From positions 1 to 49,239 of the forward strand of contig JAZTYJ010000014.1 in NCBI GenBank assembly GCA_045636865.1: a stretch of DNA of 49,239 nt, read 5' to 3'. Position numbers and translations under genes: made by a program. Positions 8,592 through 18,367 of this stretch are shown piece by piece. The notes under the pieces are model-generated. The model was not told where the DNA came from and did no database searches. It worked only from the letters and a program-made list of their open reading frames with translations. The number at the start of each line of letters is the position of its first letter. Positions within the stretch are counted from its first letter, which is position 1. This DNA is from SIG480 sp045636865 (GTDB lineage Bacteria > Bacillota > Clostridia > Oscillospirales > JAAYXM01).

Positions 8592-9173
8592 TTGAAATCA
8601 AAAACAAAAAAACGTCTTATAATATGGATTGTCATCCTTCTTGTAATCGCCCTTCTGGGATATGCGGCATACCGTGCCGTGTTCATCTTCGTTGGCGACA
8701 AGGCAGTTAACATGCTTGTTGAAAATCAGATAGAAACGATGCTCGATACAGGTGAGATAGACATTTCAGAGCTTGAGGCATTGCTCGTCGACGAAGAAGA
8801 TGCTGTCAGCGAGGAAATTGTTTCTTCCGAAAGCGAGGATGAAACACCTTCTGCGGCAGAAAAGACTCCGGAGAGCAAATCTCCTGAAAAACCAAAAACC
8901 CGGGCCGAGAAGAAGGAAATCGTTCAGAAGGTTTCCGATAAGGTTTCAGATTCCGTTTCGGATGCCGACAAGATTGCAATGACGCGACTTATAACCTCAC
9001 GCCTTTCGGGAGGCGACATAAAATATCTTATGGGGCTTGCAAGCGGCGGGCTGACGGGAGAAGAGATTTCAGCGGCATATCGCCTTGCAAAAGCGCGTTT
9101 CAACGCAGCCGAGCTTTCCGAAATCAAGGTCTTCTGGCACAGATATAAGCACAGCCTCGTCAACAAAAACTAA
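8592..9173 (+). CDS. Hypothetical single-pass membrane protein
   Basis: The 193-residue product starts with TTG after AAAGGAGGGAT. Residues 8-34 form one membrane helix preceded by KTKKR, so the rest is probably outside the membrane. Residues 60-115 are low-complexity, rich in Glu, Ser, Pro and Lys. Residues 115-190 look like a folded helical segment (SDADKIAMTRLITSRLSGGDIKYL, split here by class, then LTGEEISAAYRLAKARF). I do not recognise the family. It has its own promoter and is followed 21 bases later by the FAD dehydrogenase gene. Confidence 0.7.
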   Translation: MKSKTKKRLIIWIVILLVIALLGYAAYRAVFIFVGDKAVNMLVENQIETMLDTGEIDISELEALLVDEEDAVSEEIVSSESEDETPSAAEKTPESKSPEKPKTRAEKKEIVQKVSDKVSDSVSDADKIAMTRLITSRLSGGDIKYLMGLASGGLTGEEISAAYRLAKARFNAAELSEIKVFWHRYKHSLVNKN

Positions 9174-9194
9174 TTTCTGACTGGAGTGATTATT

Positions 9195-10583
9195 ATGAAA
9201 TACGATGTCGCAATTATCGGCGCAGGTCCTGCCGGAATTTTCACGGCTCTTGAGATGATTCGCCGCGGGAGCAAAAAGAAAATTGTTATAGTCGAAAAGG
9301 GGCGTTCGATAAAGAACCGTTCATGCCCGAAGTCAAAGACGAAGGAATGCGTAAACTGCAAGCCGTACTGCAATATTACAACGGGATTTTCGGGCGCAGG
9401 CGCATTCTCCGACGGCAAGCTCTCGCTCTCGCCCGAGGTCGGCGGAATGCTCCCCGAACTCATCGGATACGACTATGCCGCCGAAATGATAGAATATACC
9501 GACAAAATCTATCTCGAATTCGGCGCAGATGAACACGTCGAAGGTATTGGTCGCTCCGACGAGGTCAAAAGCATTCGTCTCAAGGCAATTCAGGCGGGGC
9601 TCCGACTCGTTGACTGCCCCATCCGCCATCTCGGAACGGAAAAAGCACAGGATCTCTACTTTGCAATTGAAGAATATCTGCAGAAGATGGGCGTTGAAAT
9701 CCTTTTCGGATGGCAATGCACCGATATTATAATTGAAAACGGTATCTGCACAGGCGCATACATCGAAAACGGCGGTGAAAATCGTGAAATCCGCGCAACT
9801 CATACCGTTGTCGCAACGGGCAGACGCGGCGCAAGCTGGCTCGAAAAGGTCTGCTCGGAGCACGATATCGCGCATCAGCCGGGTACGGTTGATATCGGCG
9901 TGCGCGTTGAAGTGCGAAACGAGGTTATGGAAAAGGTAAATGAGATTTTGTATGAATCAAAGCTCATCGGATATCCGAAGCCGTTTAAGAACAAGGTTCG
10001 CACCTTCTGCCAGAATCCGGGCGGATTTGTGAGCCAGGAAAACTACGATGACGACCTTGCGGTTGTAAACGGTCATTCGTACAAGGAGCTTAAATCCGAC
10101 AACACAAACCTCGCAATACTCTGCTCGCACAACTTCAACGAGCCGTTCAATCAGCCGATTTTATATGCGCAGAAGGTCGGCGAGCTCACCAACATGCTCG
10201 GCGCAGGGCACATTCTCGTTCAGAGATACGGTGACATTCTCGACGGCAAGCGCACCTGGGCAAAAGAGCTTGCACAGTCAAACGTAAGACCGACTCTCCC
10301 CGACGCGGTTGCGGGCGACATCACTGCGGCTATGCCGTATCGCGCGATGATAAGCATCATAAACTTCATCGCCGCGGTGGATAACGTTGTCCCCGGCTTT
10401 GCCTCGGCTGAAACACTCCTCTACTCCCCCGAGCTTAAGTTCTATTCTAACCGCGTCAAGATGGACTCTGACTTTAACACAAGCATCAAAGGTCTCCATT
10501 GTCTCGGCGACTCAAGCGGCTGGACGCGCGGACTTATGATGGCATCGGTCATGGGCGTAATTATGGGACAGAAGCTTCTGTAA
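9195..10583 (+). CDS. FAD-dependent dehydrogenase (COG2509-like)
   Basis: The 462-residue protein begins with the dinucleotide-binding fold YDVAIIGAGPAGIFTA. A cysteine-rich stretch follows (CPKSKTKECVNCKPYC, residues near 45-60), then TGFSGAGAFSDGK, a second FAD contact VVATGRRG, and the C-terminal CLGDSSG...MMASVMG block that closes the FAD site. This matches uncharacterised FAD-dependent dehydrogenases widespread in Firmicutes. GTG at 9186 is in frame but overlaps the CTGGAG ribosome site, so ATG 9195 is preferred. Substrate is unknown. It converges on the alcohol dehydrogenase gene. Confidence 0.85.
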   Translation: MKYDVAIIGAGPAGIFTALEMIRRGSKKKIVIVEKGRSIKNRSCPKSKTKECVNCKPYCNITTGFSGAGAFSDGKLSLSPEVGGMLPELIGYDYAAEMIEYTDKIYLEFGADEHVEGIGRSDEVKSIRLKAIQAGLRLVDCPIRHLGTEKAQDLYFAIEEYLQKMGVEILFGWQCTDIIIENGICTGAYIENGGENREIRATHTVVATGRRGASWLEKVCSEHDIAHQPGTVDIGVRVEVRNEVMEKVNEILYESKLIGYPKPFKNKVRTFCQNPGGFVSQENYDDDLAVVNGHSYKELKSDNTNLAILCSHNFNEPFNQPILYAQKVGELTNMLGAGHILVQRYGDILDGKRTWAKELAQSNVRPTLPDAVAGDITAAMPYRAMISIINFIAAVDNVVPGFASAETLLYSPELKFYSNRVKMDSDFNTSIKGLHCLGDSSGWTRGLMMASVMGVIMGQKLL

Positions 10584-10621
10584 ATTTCCTTTGAGTAAAT
10601 AAATATCCACCCGTATAACTG

Positions 10622-10662
10622 AACTGGTCCAAATTGTGCTGTCCGCACAATTTGGAGCAGTT
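10622..10662. terminator. Bidirectional terminator between converging genes
   Basis: CCAAATTGTGC (10629-10639) pairs with GCACAATTTGG (10645-10655), extended outward by AACTG and CAGTT across a two-base mismatch. It sits between the FAD dehydrogenase and the alcohol dehydrogenase. Confidence 0.65.
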
Positions 10663-10682
10663 TAATTTTGTGGAGGTTTTTC

Positions 10683-11783
10683 TTACTCTTTTATATACTT
10701 TTTAAACATATTGTAGCCGTCGTCTGCAGTGGGCTCGTATATTCCGCGGTTGGTGCTTGCGCCGCCCATACCGACGCGCATATACTTCATCGCATCCTCG
10801 CGCGAAAACTTCGGCTCAAGCGGAATAAGTTTTCCTATCAGCTCGCGGAACTCCTCGATGTTCTTCACTCCGCAAAGGCGAAGAACACGGTTTGCGCGCT
10901 CCTCTGACACGAGGGATGAATACTCAACAAAATCTGCAAGGAAATGTGCATTCGCCTCACCGTGCGAGATGCCGCCAAAGTATGTAAGCGGATAACCGAA
11001 CGAGTGAACAAAGCTTGTTCCCGTTATGGAAATCACCATTCCCGCAAGCGTTGAGCCATATAAGAGTCTGTCGCGCAGGGTTTCGTCAAGCCGACCTTCG
11101 GAAAGTGCTTTCAGCCCGCGCCCGACATAGAGCATCGCCTTCTCGGCAAGCGCATCGGAAACAAACGTTGCGCCCTTTGCAAAATACCCTTCAATCGCGT
11201 GGGAGAGCGCATCAACCGCAGTTGCGTTTACGACTCTCTGCGGAAGGGTTATGGTGTATTCCGCATCCAAAAGCGCGACGACGGGAAAGAGCTTCGGGCT
11301 CTTTAATGTCTTTTTGTTCTGCACTCTGTGGCAGGTTAAAACTGCATACTGCGTAACCTCGCTGCCTGTTCCTGCCGTTGTCGGAATTGCGATAACGGGA
11401 AGCGGATCGCTCTTACACTTGCCGTCATAGAGCGTTTCGACCGTGAGGTGAGGATTTGCAGCAAAATATGCCGCGCCCTTTGCCGCATCAAGCGGACTTC
11501 CGCCGCCGATGGCGATTATGAACGTTGCCTTTTCTTCGCGCGCAACCTTTCCTGCCTCAAGGCACGTCTCAACCGACGGATTCTGCTCCACCTTATCAAA
11601 AACAGAATACAAAACGCCCTGACTTGCGAGCGCCGACTTTACATCGTCGAGCGCGCCCGAGAGCCTTGCAGACTTTCCGCCGCACATAATGAGAGCGCGT
11701 TTTCCGTGTTCTGAATAGCTGTACTCTGCACACACTCCCCTGCCCGAATAAATTTTTGTCGGGTTAAAGAAAACATCCTTCAT
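10683..11783 (-). CDS. Iron-containing alcohol dehydrogenase
   Basis: The 366-residue protein is a group III metal-dependent alcohol dehydrogenase. The NAD(P) motif GGGSPLD is at 93-99 and the phosphate-binding PTTAGTGSE at 134-142. The metal ligands of the family are all present: Asp191, His195, His260 and His274. It should interconvert an aldehyde and an alcohol in the cytoplasm; the substrate cannot be read from sequence. The gene lies 18 bases after the PBP2 gene on the same strand and is probably read with it, an odd partner for a cell-wall operon. Confidence 0.9.
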   Translation of the reverse strand: MKDVFFNPTKIYSGRGVCAEYSYSEHGKRALIMCGGKSARLSGALDDVKSALASQGVLYSVFDKVEQNPSVETCLEAGKVAREEKATFIIAIGGGSPLDAAKGAAYFAANPHLTVETLYDGKCKSDPLPVIAIPTTAGTGSEVTQYAVLTCHRVQNKKTLKSPKLFPVVALLDAEYTITLPQRVVNATAVDALSHAIEGYFAKGATFVSDALAEKAMLYVGRGLKALSEGRLDETLRDRLLYGSTLAGMVISITGTSFVHSFGYPLTYFGGISHGEANAHFLADFVEYSSLVSEERANRVLRLCGVKNIEEFRELIGKLIPLEPKFSREDAMKYMRVGMGGASTNRGIYEPTADDGYNMFKKYIKE

Positions 11784-11801
11784 AAAAATCGCCTCCTGAT
11801 T

Positions 11802-13862
11802 TTATCCTAACAAAACACCGTTTTTTATGCGACCTTCTCCCTCGAAGTTCGCGGAGAAATACGCATCAAACACGTCCTTTGCAACACTTGCGACGCGGCT
11901 TCCCTGACCGCCGTTTTCGATTACAATCGCAATTGCAACCTCGGGATCTTCTATCGGTGCAAACGCAACGTAAACGGCGTGCGAGCCGCCGGGCGCCTGC
12001 GCTGAACCTGTTTTTCCGCCGACGGAGACGGGGTATGCGCCGAACACCGCATACGATGTTCCTCCGACCTCCTGTGCACCTGCGTGCATTCCGCTTACGA
12101 TTGTCTGATATGTCGACTCCGACATATCAACCCGCCCTACAACCTCGGGAATATAGCTCTCTATCTCCTCGTTTGTATCGGGGTCGCGCACGCTCTTTAA
12201 AAGGTGCGGCTTGTATCTCACTCCGCGGTTTGCAAGCGCGGCTACATAGTTTGCAAGCTGAAGCGGCGTTACCATAGTGTCCGACTGACCGATAGCGGCA
12301 GACAGGGTTTCACCCGGATACCAGACCTTTCCCTTTTCCTCGCGCGCGGCGGCTGATGCAACCTGCCCGGACACCTCGCCCGAGATTTCGATTCCCGTCT
12401 TCTCGCCGAGACCAAAGCGTTTTGCCCAGTCGGAAAGCTTTTCGATTCCGAGGCGGCGGCCCGTGTCGTAGAAGAAGTAGTTGCAGGATACCTTTATCGC
12501 CTCTGCGACGTCTATGTTTCCGTGGGTTTTGCCGTACTGTCTGAAAATGTCGCACATCGGAGTTGTGCTTGGCGCGTAGTACATATATTTTCCCGTTGTC
12601 AACATTTTCTCGGTGGGCTTTATTATTCCCTCCTCGAGTGAGCCGACGGCCGTTATCATCTTGAACGTCGAGCCCGGAGCATATGCACCCTGGATTGCGC
12701 GGTTGAACATCGGGAGATATTTGTCGTTTTTCATCTGGTTGTAGAGCTTACCGTACTGCGAGATGTCATACGTCGGATACGACGCCGAAACGAGCACACC
12801 GCCCGTCTTTATGTCGATTGCGACAACTGCACCGCCCTTTGCATCGCCGCCGCCCCAACGGGTGTTGAGCTTTCCCTCGCGGCGAAGGCGCGGCAGAAGC
12901 TCGGCAAGCGATTTTTCTGCCGCCTCCTGCATCTTTAAGTCTATCGTGAGCACGCAGTTTTTTCCGAGCACGGGCGGCTCTTCATAAAGAACCGTTGTCG
13001 TTTTTCCCGTTGTTGTTGTTTCTGTTGTCTTTGAACCGTCGATACCGCGGAGATAACTCTCATAAGCTTTTTCGATGCCGTCTTTTCCGACGAGGTCGTT
13101 CTGCTTATATCCGAGCTTCTTAAGCCCCGCATACTCCTCGCGGTAGATTATTCCGACGCGTCCCAGAATGTGCGCTGCGGAGGTAGTCTTGTATTCGCGG
13201 ATAGGCGCTACGTCTATCATAAGCCCCGGAAGCAGACGTGAGCGCTCTTTTATTTTTGTTACGAGAGTTCTCTCAACATCTCTTGCAAAAACATACGGCT
13301 GTGATTTTGAAAAGCCGCGGATATCCATCTCATAACAAACTCCGCAGATTTTTCTTTTTAAAACCTCATCCTTTGTCTTTATGTCAAACCTCTCCGCAAG
13401 TGAATTTACAAACTCCTCTGCGGTGAGATTTTCTTCCCATTTTCTGTCTTTTATATACTCCGAAATCGCCTTTTCATCGGAGCTTTCCTCTCCGCTTGCA
13501 TATGTATAGGAAAGCGGAGCTTCTTTTGTTATCGGAAGAGTGTCGTTATACTCCTGCCCTGCCGACTCAAAAAGCGAGATGATCTCGCCGATTATCTCCT
13601 CGCGACGTGACTTATCCCAGGTTGTTGCGTCAAACATAAGCGAAAAGCTCATGCGGTTTGTAACAAGAGGACGACCGAAGCGGTCAAGAATCTCTCCTCG
13701 CGGTGCAGAAACCGTAACCGTTCGCGAGGTGCGCGTCAAGGATCGCTCGAGATACTCCTCGCCCTTTACGATCTGCAAAAAATAAAGGCGTCCGATAAAG
13801 ATGACAGCGCAGACAATGGCGATTATGCAGATTGCCCATATTCTCGCGTTGCTTCTTTTCAT
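11802..13862 (-). CDS. mrdA: Penicillin-binding protein 2 (elongation transpeptidase)
   Basis: The 686-residue class B PBP has one N-terminal membrane helix (residues 8-30) and a dimerisation domain starting at SAPRGEILDRFGRPL. The transpeptidase domain contains active-site Ser398 in STFK, the SCN motif and KTG at Lys617. It cross-links side-wall peptidoglycan outside the membrane. A Gly/Thr-rich segment TTETTTTGKTTT near residue 285 is unusual but in frame. The neighbours mreC and mreD upstream fit the elongasome. SxN appears as SCN, as in many PBP2 proteins. Confidence 0.93.
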   Translation of the reverse strand: MKRSNARIWAICIIAIVCAVIFIGRLYFLQIVKGEEYLERSLTRTSRTVTVSAPRGEILDRFGRPLVTNRMSFSLMFDATTWDKSRREEIIGEIISLFESAGQEYNDTLPITKEAPLSYTYASGEESSDEKAISEYIKDRKWEENLTAEEFVNSLAERFDIKTKDEVLKRKICGVCYEMDIRGFSKSQPYVFARDVERTLVTKIKERSRLLPGLMIDVAPIREYKTTSAAHILGRVGIIYREEYAGLKKLGYKQNDLVGKDGIEKAYESYLRGIDGSKTTETTTTGKTTTVLYEEPPVLGKNCVLTIDLKMQEAAEKSLAELLPRLRREGKLNTRWGGGDAKGGAVVAIDIKTGGVLVSASYPTYDISQYGKLYNQMKNDKYLPMFNRAIQGAYAPGSTFKMITAVGSLEEGIIKPTEKMLTTGKYMYYAPSTTPMCDIFRQYGKTHGNIDVAEAIKVSCNYFFYDTGRRLGIEKLSDWAKRFGLGEKTGIEISGEVSGQVASAAAREEKGKVWYPGETLSAAIGQSDTMVTPLQLANYVAALANRGVRYKPHLLKSVRDPDTNEEIESYIPEVVGRVDMSESTYQTIVSGMHAGAQEVGGTSYAVFGAYPVSVGGKTGSAQAPGGSHAVYVAFAPIEDPEVAIAIVIENGGQGSRVASVAKDVFDAYFSANFEGEGRIKNGVLLG

Positions 13863-13898
13863 CAGGACACCTCCTTTTGATTTTTATTTCCGAATGCT

Positions 13899-14420
13899 TT
13901 AATCTTCTTCGTAGTTTTTAAATCGCTTTATTATCTTATAAACGATTATATACAAAAACGGCGTGAGTGCAAGTGTTGCGAGAAACTCACCGGGGATAAC
14001 GTAGAGAAGTGATGTTATGCTTCCCTTTCCCTGCGCGAGCATATACAAAAGATAGCGGATAAGATGCAAAAACGCAATCAGAAGTCCCCAGTCAAGCACC
14101 GCCATACTGTAATTCTTCCAGTACATAATCGTATTCATAAGGCAGATTGCAAATATCAGAAGCGGAATAGTTACGGTGTAGAATCCCTCGTACCCCGAAA
14201 AGATTGCATCACACAGAAATCCGCCGACAAATCCCGCTACGACACCGTCTTCAACTCCCTCAAGGAGCGCAACCGTTACTGCAACAAACGGAAGGCAGAC
14301 GGGGGAAGCCCCGAAAACGCGGAAGGACGAAAACACCGTCGTTTCCAGAACTATTGAAACGAGCATCAGCGCGATGATGCATATCCACTTATAAAGCGCG
14401 CGTTTTACATTTACGTTCAT
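13899..14420 (-). CDS. mreD: Rod-shape-determining protein MreD
   Basis: The 173-residue protein is almost entirely hydrophobic, with about five membrane helices beginning at ICIIALMLVSIVLE. The helix containing GVVAGFVGGFLCDAIFSG, with its acidic residue, is characteristic of MreD. It lies between mreC (10 bases upstream) and PBP2 (36 bases downstream), the classic order. It links the elongation complex to the membrane. Overall similarity between MreD proteins is low, so context supports the call. Confidence 0.9.
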   Translation of the reverse strand: MNVNVKRALYKWICIIALMLVSIVLETTVFSSFRVFGASPVCLPFVAVTVALLEGVEDGVVAGFVGGFLCDAIFSGYEGFYTVTIPLLIFAICLMNTIMYWKNYSMAVLDWGLLIAFLHLIRYLLYMLAQGKGSITSLLYVIPGEFLATLALTPFLYIIVYKIIKRFKNYEED

Positions 14421-14430
14421 GCCGCCACCT

Positions 14431-15270
14431 CTATTCTACCGAATAAAACGACTTTATGACGAGAACGTAGTTTATGCGGTCAAGGTCAACCGCCGGCTTT
14501 ATTATCGCATACTTCGAAACGCCGTGGCTCTCGTTTTTAACTTCCTCAACGCTTCCGAGAACGATTCCCTTCGGGAAGAGTCCTCCGACGCCCGATGTTT
14601 CAACTATATCTCCCTCAAGCACCTGCGTATCGCGCGAGAGATATGAAAGACGGAGACGACCGCGGCTCATAAGCTCAAAATCGCCCTCGACAGACGCAAC
14701 CTCACGCGTGCGCGATGCGATTGCCGCCGCCTCCATAGTCGTGTCGGTTATCGCGGTTACGGTTGCCCATGTGTTTCCGACCTCACTTACAAATCCGACC
14801 ATTCCGTCAGCCGTGATAACACAGCAGTCTGGCACAATTCCCGACGACATACCTTTGTTTATCGTAAACGAGCGCGTCCAGTTGTCAGAGTTTCTTGCAA
14901 CAATCTCCGCCGACTCAAAAACAAGCGACGAATCGCGCTCGACGTGGCCGAGCGCCGCGCGGAGCTGAATATTCTCCTGCTCTATCGCATCGCGGCGGCG
15001 TACCTCCTCGCGAAGCGTGGATATCTCCATTTTAAGCTCTTCTATCTCTTTTTTCATATCGTCGTAGTGCAAGGCTCGTTCTGCGCGGTCGTTAAAGTCC
15101 TGCACTATCTCCGTGCCAAGCTTCTGAAGCGGTTTCACAACGATGTTCACGAGTGAGCCGACAGGCGAAATTCTCCCTCCCGATACGGCAGAAAGTATAG
15201 CAAGAATAAGCGCAGTTAAAACTGCGATCAATATTGTTATAACTGTCTTTTTGGAAAAAAATCCGTTCAT
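14431..15270 (-). CDS. mreC: Rod-shape-determining protein MreC
   Basis: The 279-residue protein has an N-terminal membrane helix (residues 8-30), a coiled coil (about 60-100, with EEIKELK-type heptads) and a C-terminal beta-barrel domain. In the latter DGMVGFVSEVG, VEGDFELMSRGRL and EGDIVETSGVGGLFPKGIVLG are typical MreC motifs. It acts outside the membrane and activates PBP2 in the elongasome. It is followed at 10 bases by mreD. No mreB is present in this operon. Confidence 0.93.
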   Translation of the reverse strand: MNGFFSKKTVITILIAVLTALILAILSAVSGGRISPVGSLVNIVVKPLQKLGTEIVQDFNDRAERALHYDDMKKEIEELKMEISTLREEVRRRDAIEQENIQLRAALGHVERDSSLVFESAEIVARNSDNWTRSFTINKGMSSGIVPDCCVITADGMVGFVSEVGNTWATVTAITDTTMEAAAIASRTREVASVEGDFELMSRGRLRLSYLSRDTQVLEGDIVETSGVGGLFPKGIVLGSVEEVKNESHGVSKYAIIKPAVDLDRINYVLVIKSFYSVE

Positions 15271-15274
15271 CGTC

Positions 15275-15832
15275 TCACCACTCTGAAATTTCGTCTAAAT
15301 ATCCTGCGGTCGCCCTCATCGGAAGCCCGATTACGTTGAAGTAATCGCCATCGACGCGCGTTACAAACTCGCCCGCACCGCCCTGGATTCCGTAGCCTCC
15401 CGCTTTGTCGAGGCTGTCGCCCGTTGCGATGTAGTCGTCTATCTCCTTCTCGGAGAGGTCTTTAAAGTACACATCCGTCTTTTCAAAAAAGGTATGCGGC
15501 TTTCCGTCTTTTATGATGCAAACCCCCGTGAAAACCTCCTGACGCGCACCCGACATTGATGATAGCATCTCCTTTGCGTGCGCCTCATCTCTCGGTTTTC
15601 CGAGCACCTCGCCGTCAAATGCGACAACGGTGTCCGCACCGAGCACGGTGTCTGACGGAAACTCGTCTGCTACGCACCTTGCCTTCTTCTCGGCAAGTGA
15701 CATAACGTATTTCGCAACGTCGCCGCCCTCATACGGCGGCTCATCGCACGGACGTGTTATTATTTTGAAATTCTCTGTATAAAGACCGAGAAGCTCGCGT
15801 CTTCTCGGTGATTTTGAAGCAAGAATCAGCAT
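15275..15832 (-). CDS. maf: Maf-family nucleotide pyrophosphatase
   Basis: The 185-residue protein opens with the Maf signature LASKSPRRRELL and contains the conserved GADTVV and KPRDEAHA motifs. It ends with the GGYGIQG and GLP motifs. Maf proteins hydrolyse non-canonical or canonical nucleoside triphosphates to monophosphates and are linked to septum formation. The gene is 4 bases from mreC and abuts dut, a second house-cleaning nucleotide hydrolase. Confidence 0.93.
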   Translation of the reverse strand: MLILASKSPRRRELLGLYTENFKIITRPCDEPPYEGGDVAKYVMSLAEKKARCVADEFPSDTVLGADTVVAFDGEVLGKPRDEAHAKEMLSSMSGARQEVFTGVCIIKDGKPHTFFEKTDVYFKDLSEKEIDDYIATGDSLDKAGGYGIQGGAGEFVTRVDGDYFNVIGLPMRATAGYLDEISEW

Positions 15833-16270
15833 TTATTTTCTCCCTGTTGAGCCAAAGCCGCCGCTTCCGCGCTCGGTTTCCGAAAGGTCATCGGAAATCT
15901 CAATTTCAGGAAGCGATACCGGCATTATGAGCATCTGCGCGATTCTCTCACCCGGATTTATCACAAACTCCTCGCTTCCGAGGTTTATGAGCCCGACCTT
16001 GATTTCGCCGCGATAGTCGCTGTCGATTATGCCGACTGCGTTTGCAAGTGTTATGCCGTGCTTGATTGCAAGACCGCTTCTTGCACAGAGCATCGCAACA
16101 TACTCCTTCGACGGAAGCTCGATTGCTATACCCGTGGGCACTGCAAAGATCTCACCTTTTTTAAGCGTCATCGGCGCATCGAGGCACGCGCGAAGGTCAT
16201 ATCCTGCCGCGCCATCGCTTGCGCGGGTTGGAAGAGCCGCCTTTTCGTTTAAAAGCTTTATCTTTAACAT
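15833..16270 (-). CDS. dut: Deoxyuridine triphosphatase (dUTPase)
   Basis: The 145-residue protein has all five dUTPase motifs: AAGYDLRA, ARSGLA, GIIDSDYRG, GERIAQ and the C-terminal arm RGSGGFGSTG. It hydrolyses dUTP to dUMP as a trimer, keeping uracil out of DNA and feeding thymidylate synthesis. The ATG overlaps the stop of the U32 peptidase gene as TAATG, indicating translational coupling. Confidence 0.95.
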   Translation of the reverse strand: MLKIKLLNEKAALPTRASDGAAGYDLRACLDAPMTLKKGEIFAVPTGIAIELPSKEYVAMLCARSGLAIKHGITLANAVGIIDSDYRGEIKVGLINLGSEEFVINPGERIAQMLIMPVSLPEIEISDDLSETERGSGGFGSTGRK

Positions 16271-18366
16271 TATTCTACACCTCGGTAATATAATCCTCTC
16301 GTATACTGCGACGGCTTATAGTCGCTCTTTCCAAGATATGCATCAAGCACCATCTCACACTCTCTCACGTTTTCCGTTGTGAACATAAGGCGTACGGATG
16401 CAAGCCCTATTCTTTCATAGTCGCGCGCTTTATCTGCCAGAAATAACTTTTGCGAATTTAGAATTTCCGTTCTGTGCAAAAATTCGCGGACTATCGGAAA
16501 CGCCGCACCCGTGCGGTCATAAAGAAAATTCCTGTTTCCGCAGACGCACGCGCCGACCTGCGCCGAGATTACGCAGTTTTCGCATATCATAAGCGGGAGA
16601 CGTCCGTAAACCACAAGCTCGGTGTCGATTATCTTTGAAAGGTCGCGGACCTTCGGGAGAGTAAGCTCAGGAGACAGGAGGGCTTTTGATATGCCCTGCT
16701 TCTTCATCTCACGAAGCGCGTATGAGTTTGTTATATTTGTTCCGTAATCTGCACGGATGTCGGAGAAATATTCCTTTGCAAGGGATATGTGTCCGATATT
16801 TCCGACGGCGGCAACTTTTATGCCGATATCCCGTGCCGTCTCACAGAATTTCCGGATAAGGTCTTCTTCCGTATCCTTTATTATTCTCGGAAACAGTGCC
16901 GCAACCGGAACTTTTTCTGAAATTTCTTTTATTCTCTTTGCCTCTTTTTCAAATTCGGTAAGCGGAATAAAGATACTGCTTATCCCGCGCGAAAGCAGAG
17001 CGTTGCTTATCTGCGAAACTGACTTTACCGAAACCGTTATATCAGGCTTTTCCTTTCGGTTTAAAAGCTTAAAGCCAACGTTGAAGCTACCCTCTTCTCT
17101 TCTCTCTTGCTTCTTTGAATAATTTTCTTCAAGCGCATCGAGACACTCGCGGCGCATGGAATTGAGCTCCGATAACGGAAGGGAGAGGTTTTCGCCGATT
17201 TTTATGTTTATCCCGTCTGTAACAAAGCGCGTGCCGCCCGTTTTCTTAAGCTGCACCGTGACACTCTCTTCGTTAAGAGCTACGTTCCGCGCCGCCTCCG
17301 GAATTTTTCCCTGCGCCATCGCGCGGTTTCCGTGCTCGTCAATTGCGGCAAGAAGAGCAGGCTTTCCCTCTTCGATTATGCAGAAAAAGGACACCTTCTC
17401 CTGCTTTATCGGAACGTCTTCATACGTCTTTTTCGCCTCATCAAGAAGAGTCTGCGGCGCCTCTGTCTCCGTGCGGACTCCGAACATTTTCTTTCCGGGG
17501 TTTTTTGTATAATAACCGTCGGTAAATCCCTCGCGGGAGAAAATTCTTCTAAGGTCGCGCTTTTCTTTTTCTGTCGGAGCGCGTCTTTCCCGCAATACAT
17601 CGGAATATATGCGCGAAACTATTGCGACATACTCAGGTCGCTTCATGCGCCCCTCAATCTTGAGCGATGCAACGCCCATATCCGCCATCTCGCATATATA
17701 GTCTGCAAGGCAGAGGTCGGAAAGGCTCAGCGCATATGTCGCCGCGCCGTTTTCAGACATTTTATACTCCATACGGCACGGCTGTGCGCAAAGACCTCGG
17801 TTTCCGCTGCGGCGGCCGATAACGGCACTCATCTCGCATTGTCCCGAATAGCACATACAAAGCGCACCGTGGACAAAAACTTCTATCTCCACGGGGCTTT
17901 CCTTGCATATTTTCTTTATTTCGTCGCGCGAAAGCTCGCGCGCAAGAACAACTCTCGAAAAGCCAAGCTCAGAGAGAGCGCGGACACCTTCTATATTGTG
18001 CACCGTCATCTGTGTTGATGCGTGGATCGGAAGCGTCGGACACACCTCGCGGATGAGCCTTGCGATTCCGAGGTCTGCAACGATTGCGGCATCAACTCCT
18101 GCGCGGTTTATCTCGCGGACGAGCTTTTCAACATCCTCCATTTCGCGGTCAGACGCGAGCGTGTTCACCGTGACATAAACCAAAACGCCGCGCTTGTGAC
18201 AGAATTCACATGCCTCGCAAAGCTCCGCATATGTAAAATTCTTTGCAAGGCGGCGCGCATTGAAATCACCGTAACCGATATAGACGGCATCTGCTCCGTT
18301 TGCAACTGCCGCACGAAGAGCCTCAAAGCTCCCGGCAGGTGCAAGAATTTCGGTCTTTTTTGACAT
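16270..18366 (-). CDS. U32-family peptidase / Fe-S RNA hydroxylase-like protein
   Basis: The 698-residue product starts at MSKKTEILAPAG, the standard U32 N-terminus; the extra residues upstream overlap zapA. The signature region FVHGALCMCYSGQCEMS, then RSGNRGLCAQPCR, supplies four cysteines that bind an iron-sulfur cluster in relatives such as RlhA, and a further Cys set (ICENCVISAQVGACVCG) lies near residue 610. The length fits the large U32 form with an extra C-terminal half. RlhA hydroxylates 23S rRNA cytidine; whether this protein does so is inference. It starts 1 base after zapA ends. Confidence 0.88.
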   Translation of the reverse strand: MSKKTEILAPAGSFEALRAAVANGADAVYIGYGDFNARRLAKNFTYAELCEACEFCHKRGVLVYVTVNTLASDREMEDVEKLVREINRAGVDAAIVADLGIARLIREVCPTLPIHASTQMTVHNIEGVRALSELGFSRVVLARELSRDEIKKICKESPVEIEVFVHGALCMCYSGQCEMSAVIGRRSGNRGLCAQPCRMEYKMSENGAATYALSLSDLCLADYICEMADMGVASLKIEGRMKRPEYVAIVSRIYSDVLRERRAPTEKEKRDLRRIFSREGFTDGYYTKNPGKKMFGVRTETEAPQTLLDEAKKTYEDVPIKQEKVSFFCIIEEGKPALLAAIDEHGNRAMAQGKIPEAARNVALNEESVTVQLKKTGGTRFVTDGINIKIGENLSLPLSELNSMRRECLDALEENYSKKQERREEGSFNVGFKLLNRKEKPDITVSVKSVSQISNALLSRGISSIFIPLTEFEKEAKRIKEISEKVPVAALFPRIIKDTEEDLIRKFCETARDIGIKVAAVGNIGHISLAKEYFSDIRADYGTNITNSYALREMKKQGISKALLSPELTLPKVRDLSKIIDTELVVYGRLPLMICENCVISAQVGACVCGNRNFLYDRTGAAFPIVREFLHRTEILNSQKLFLADKARDYERIGLASVRLMFTTENVRECEMVLDAYLGKSDYKPSQYTRGLYYRGVE

Positions 18367-18367
18367 T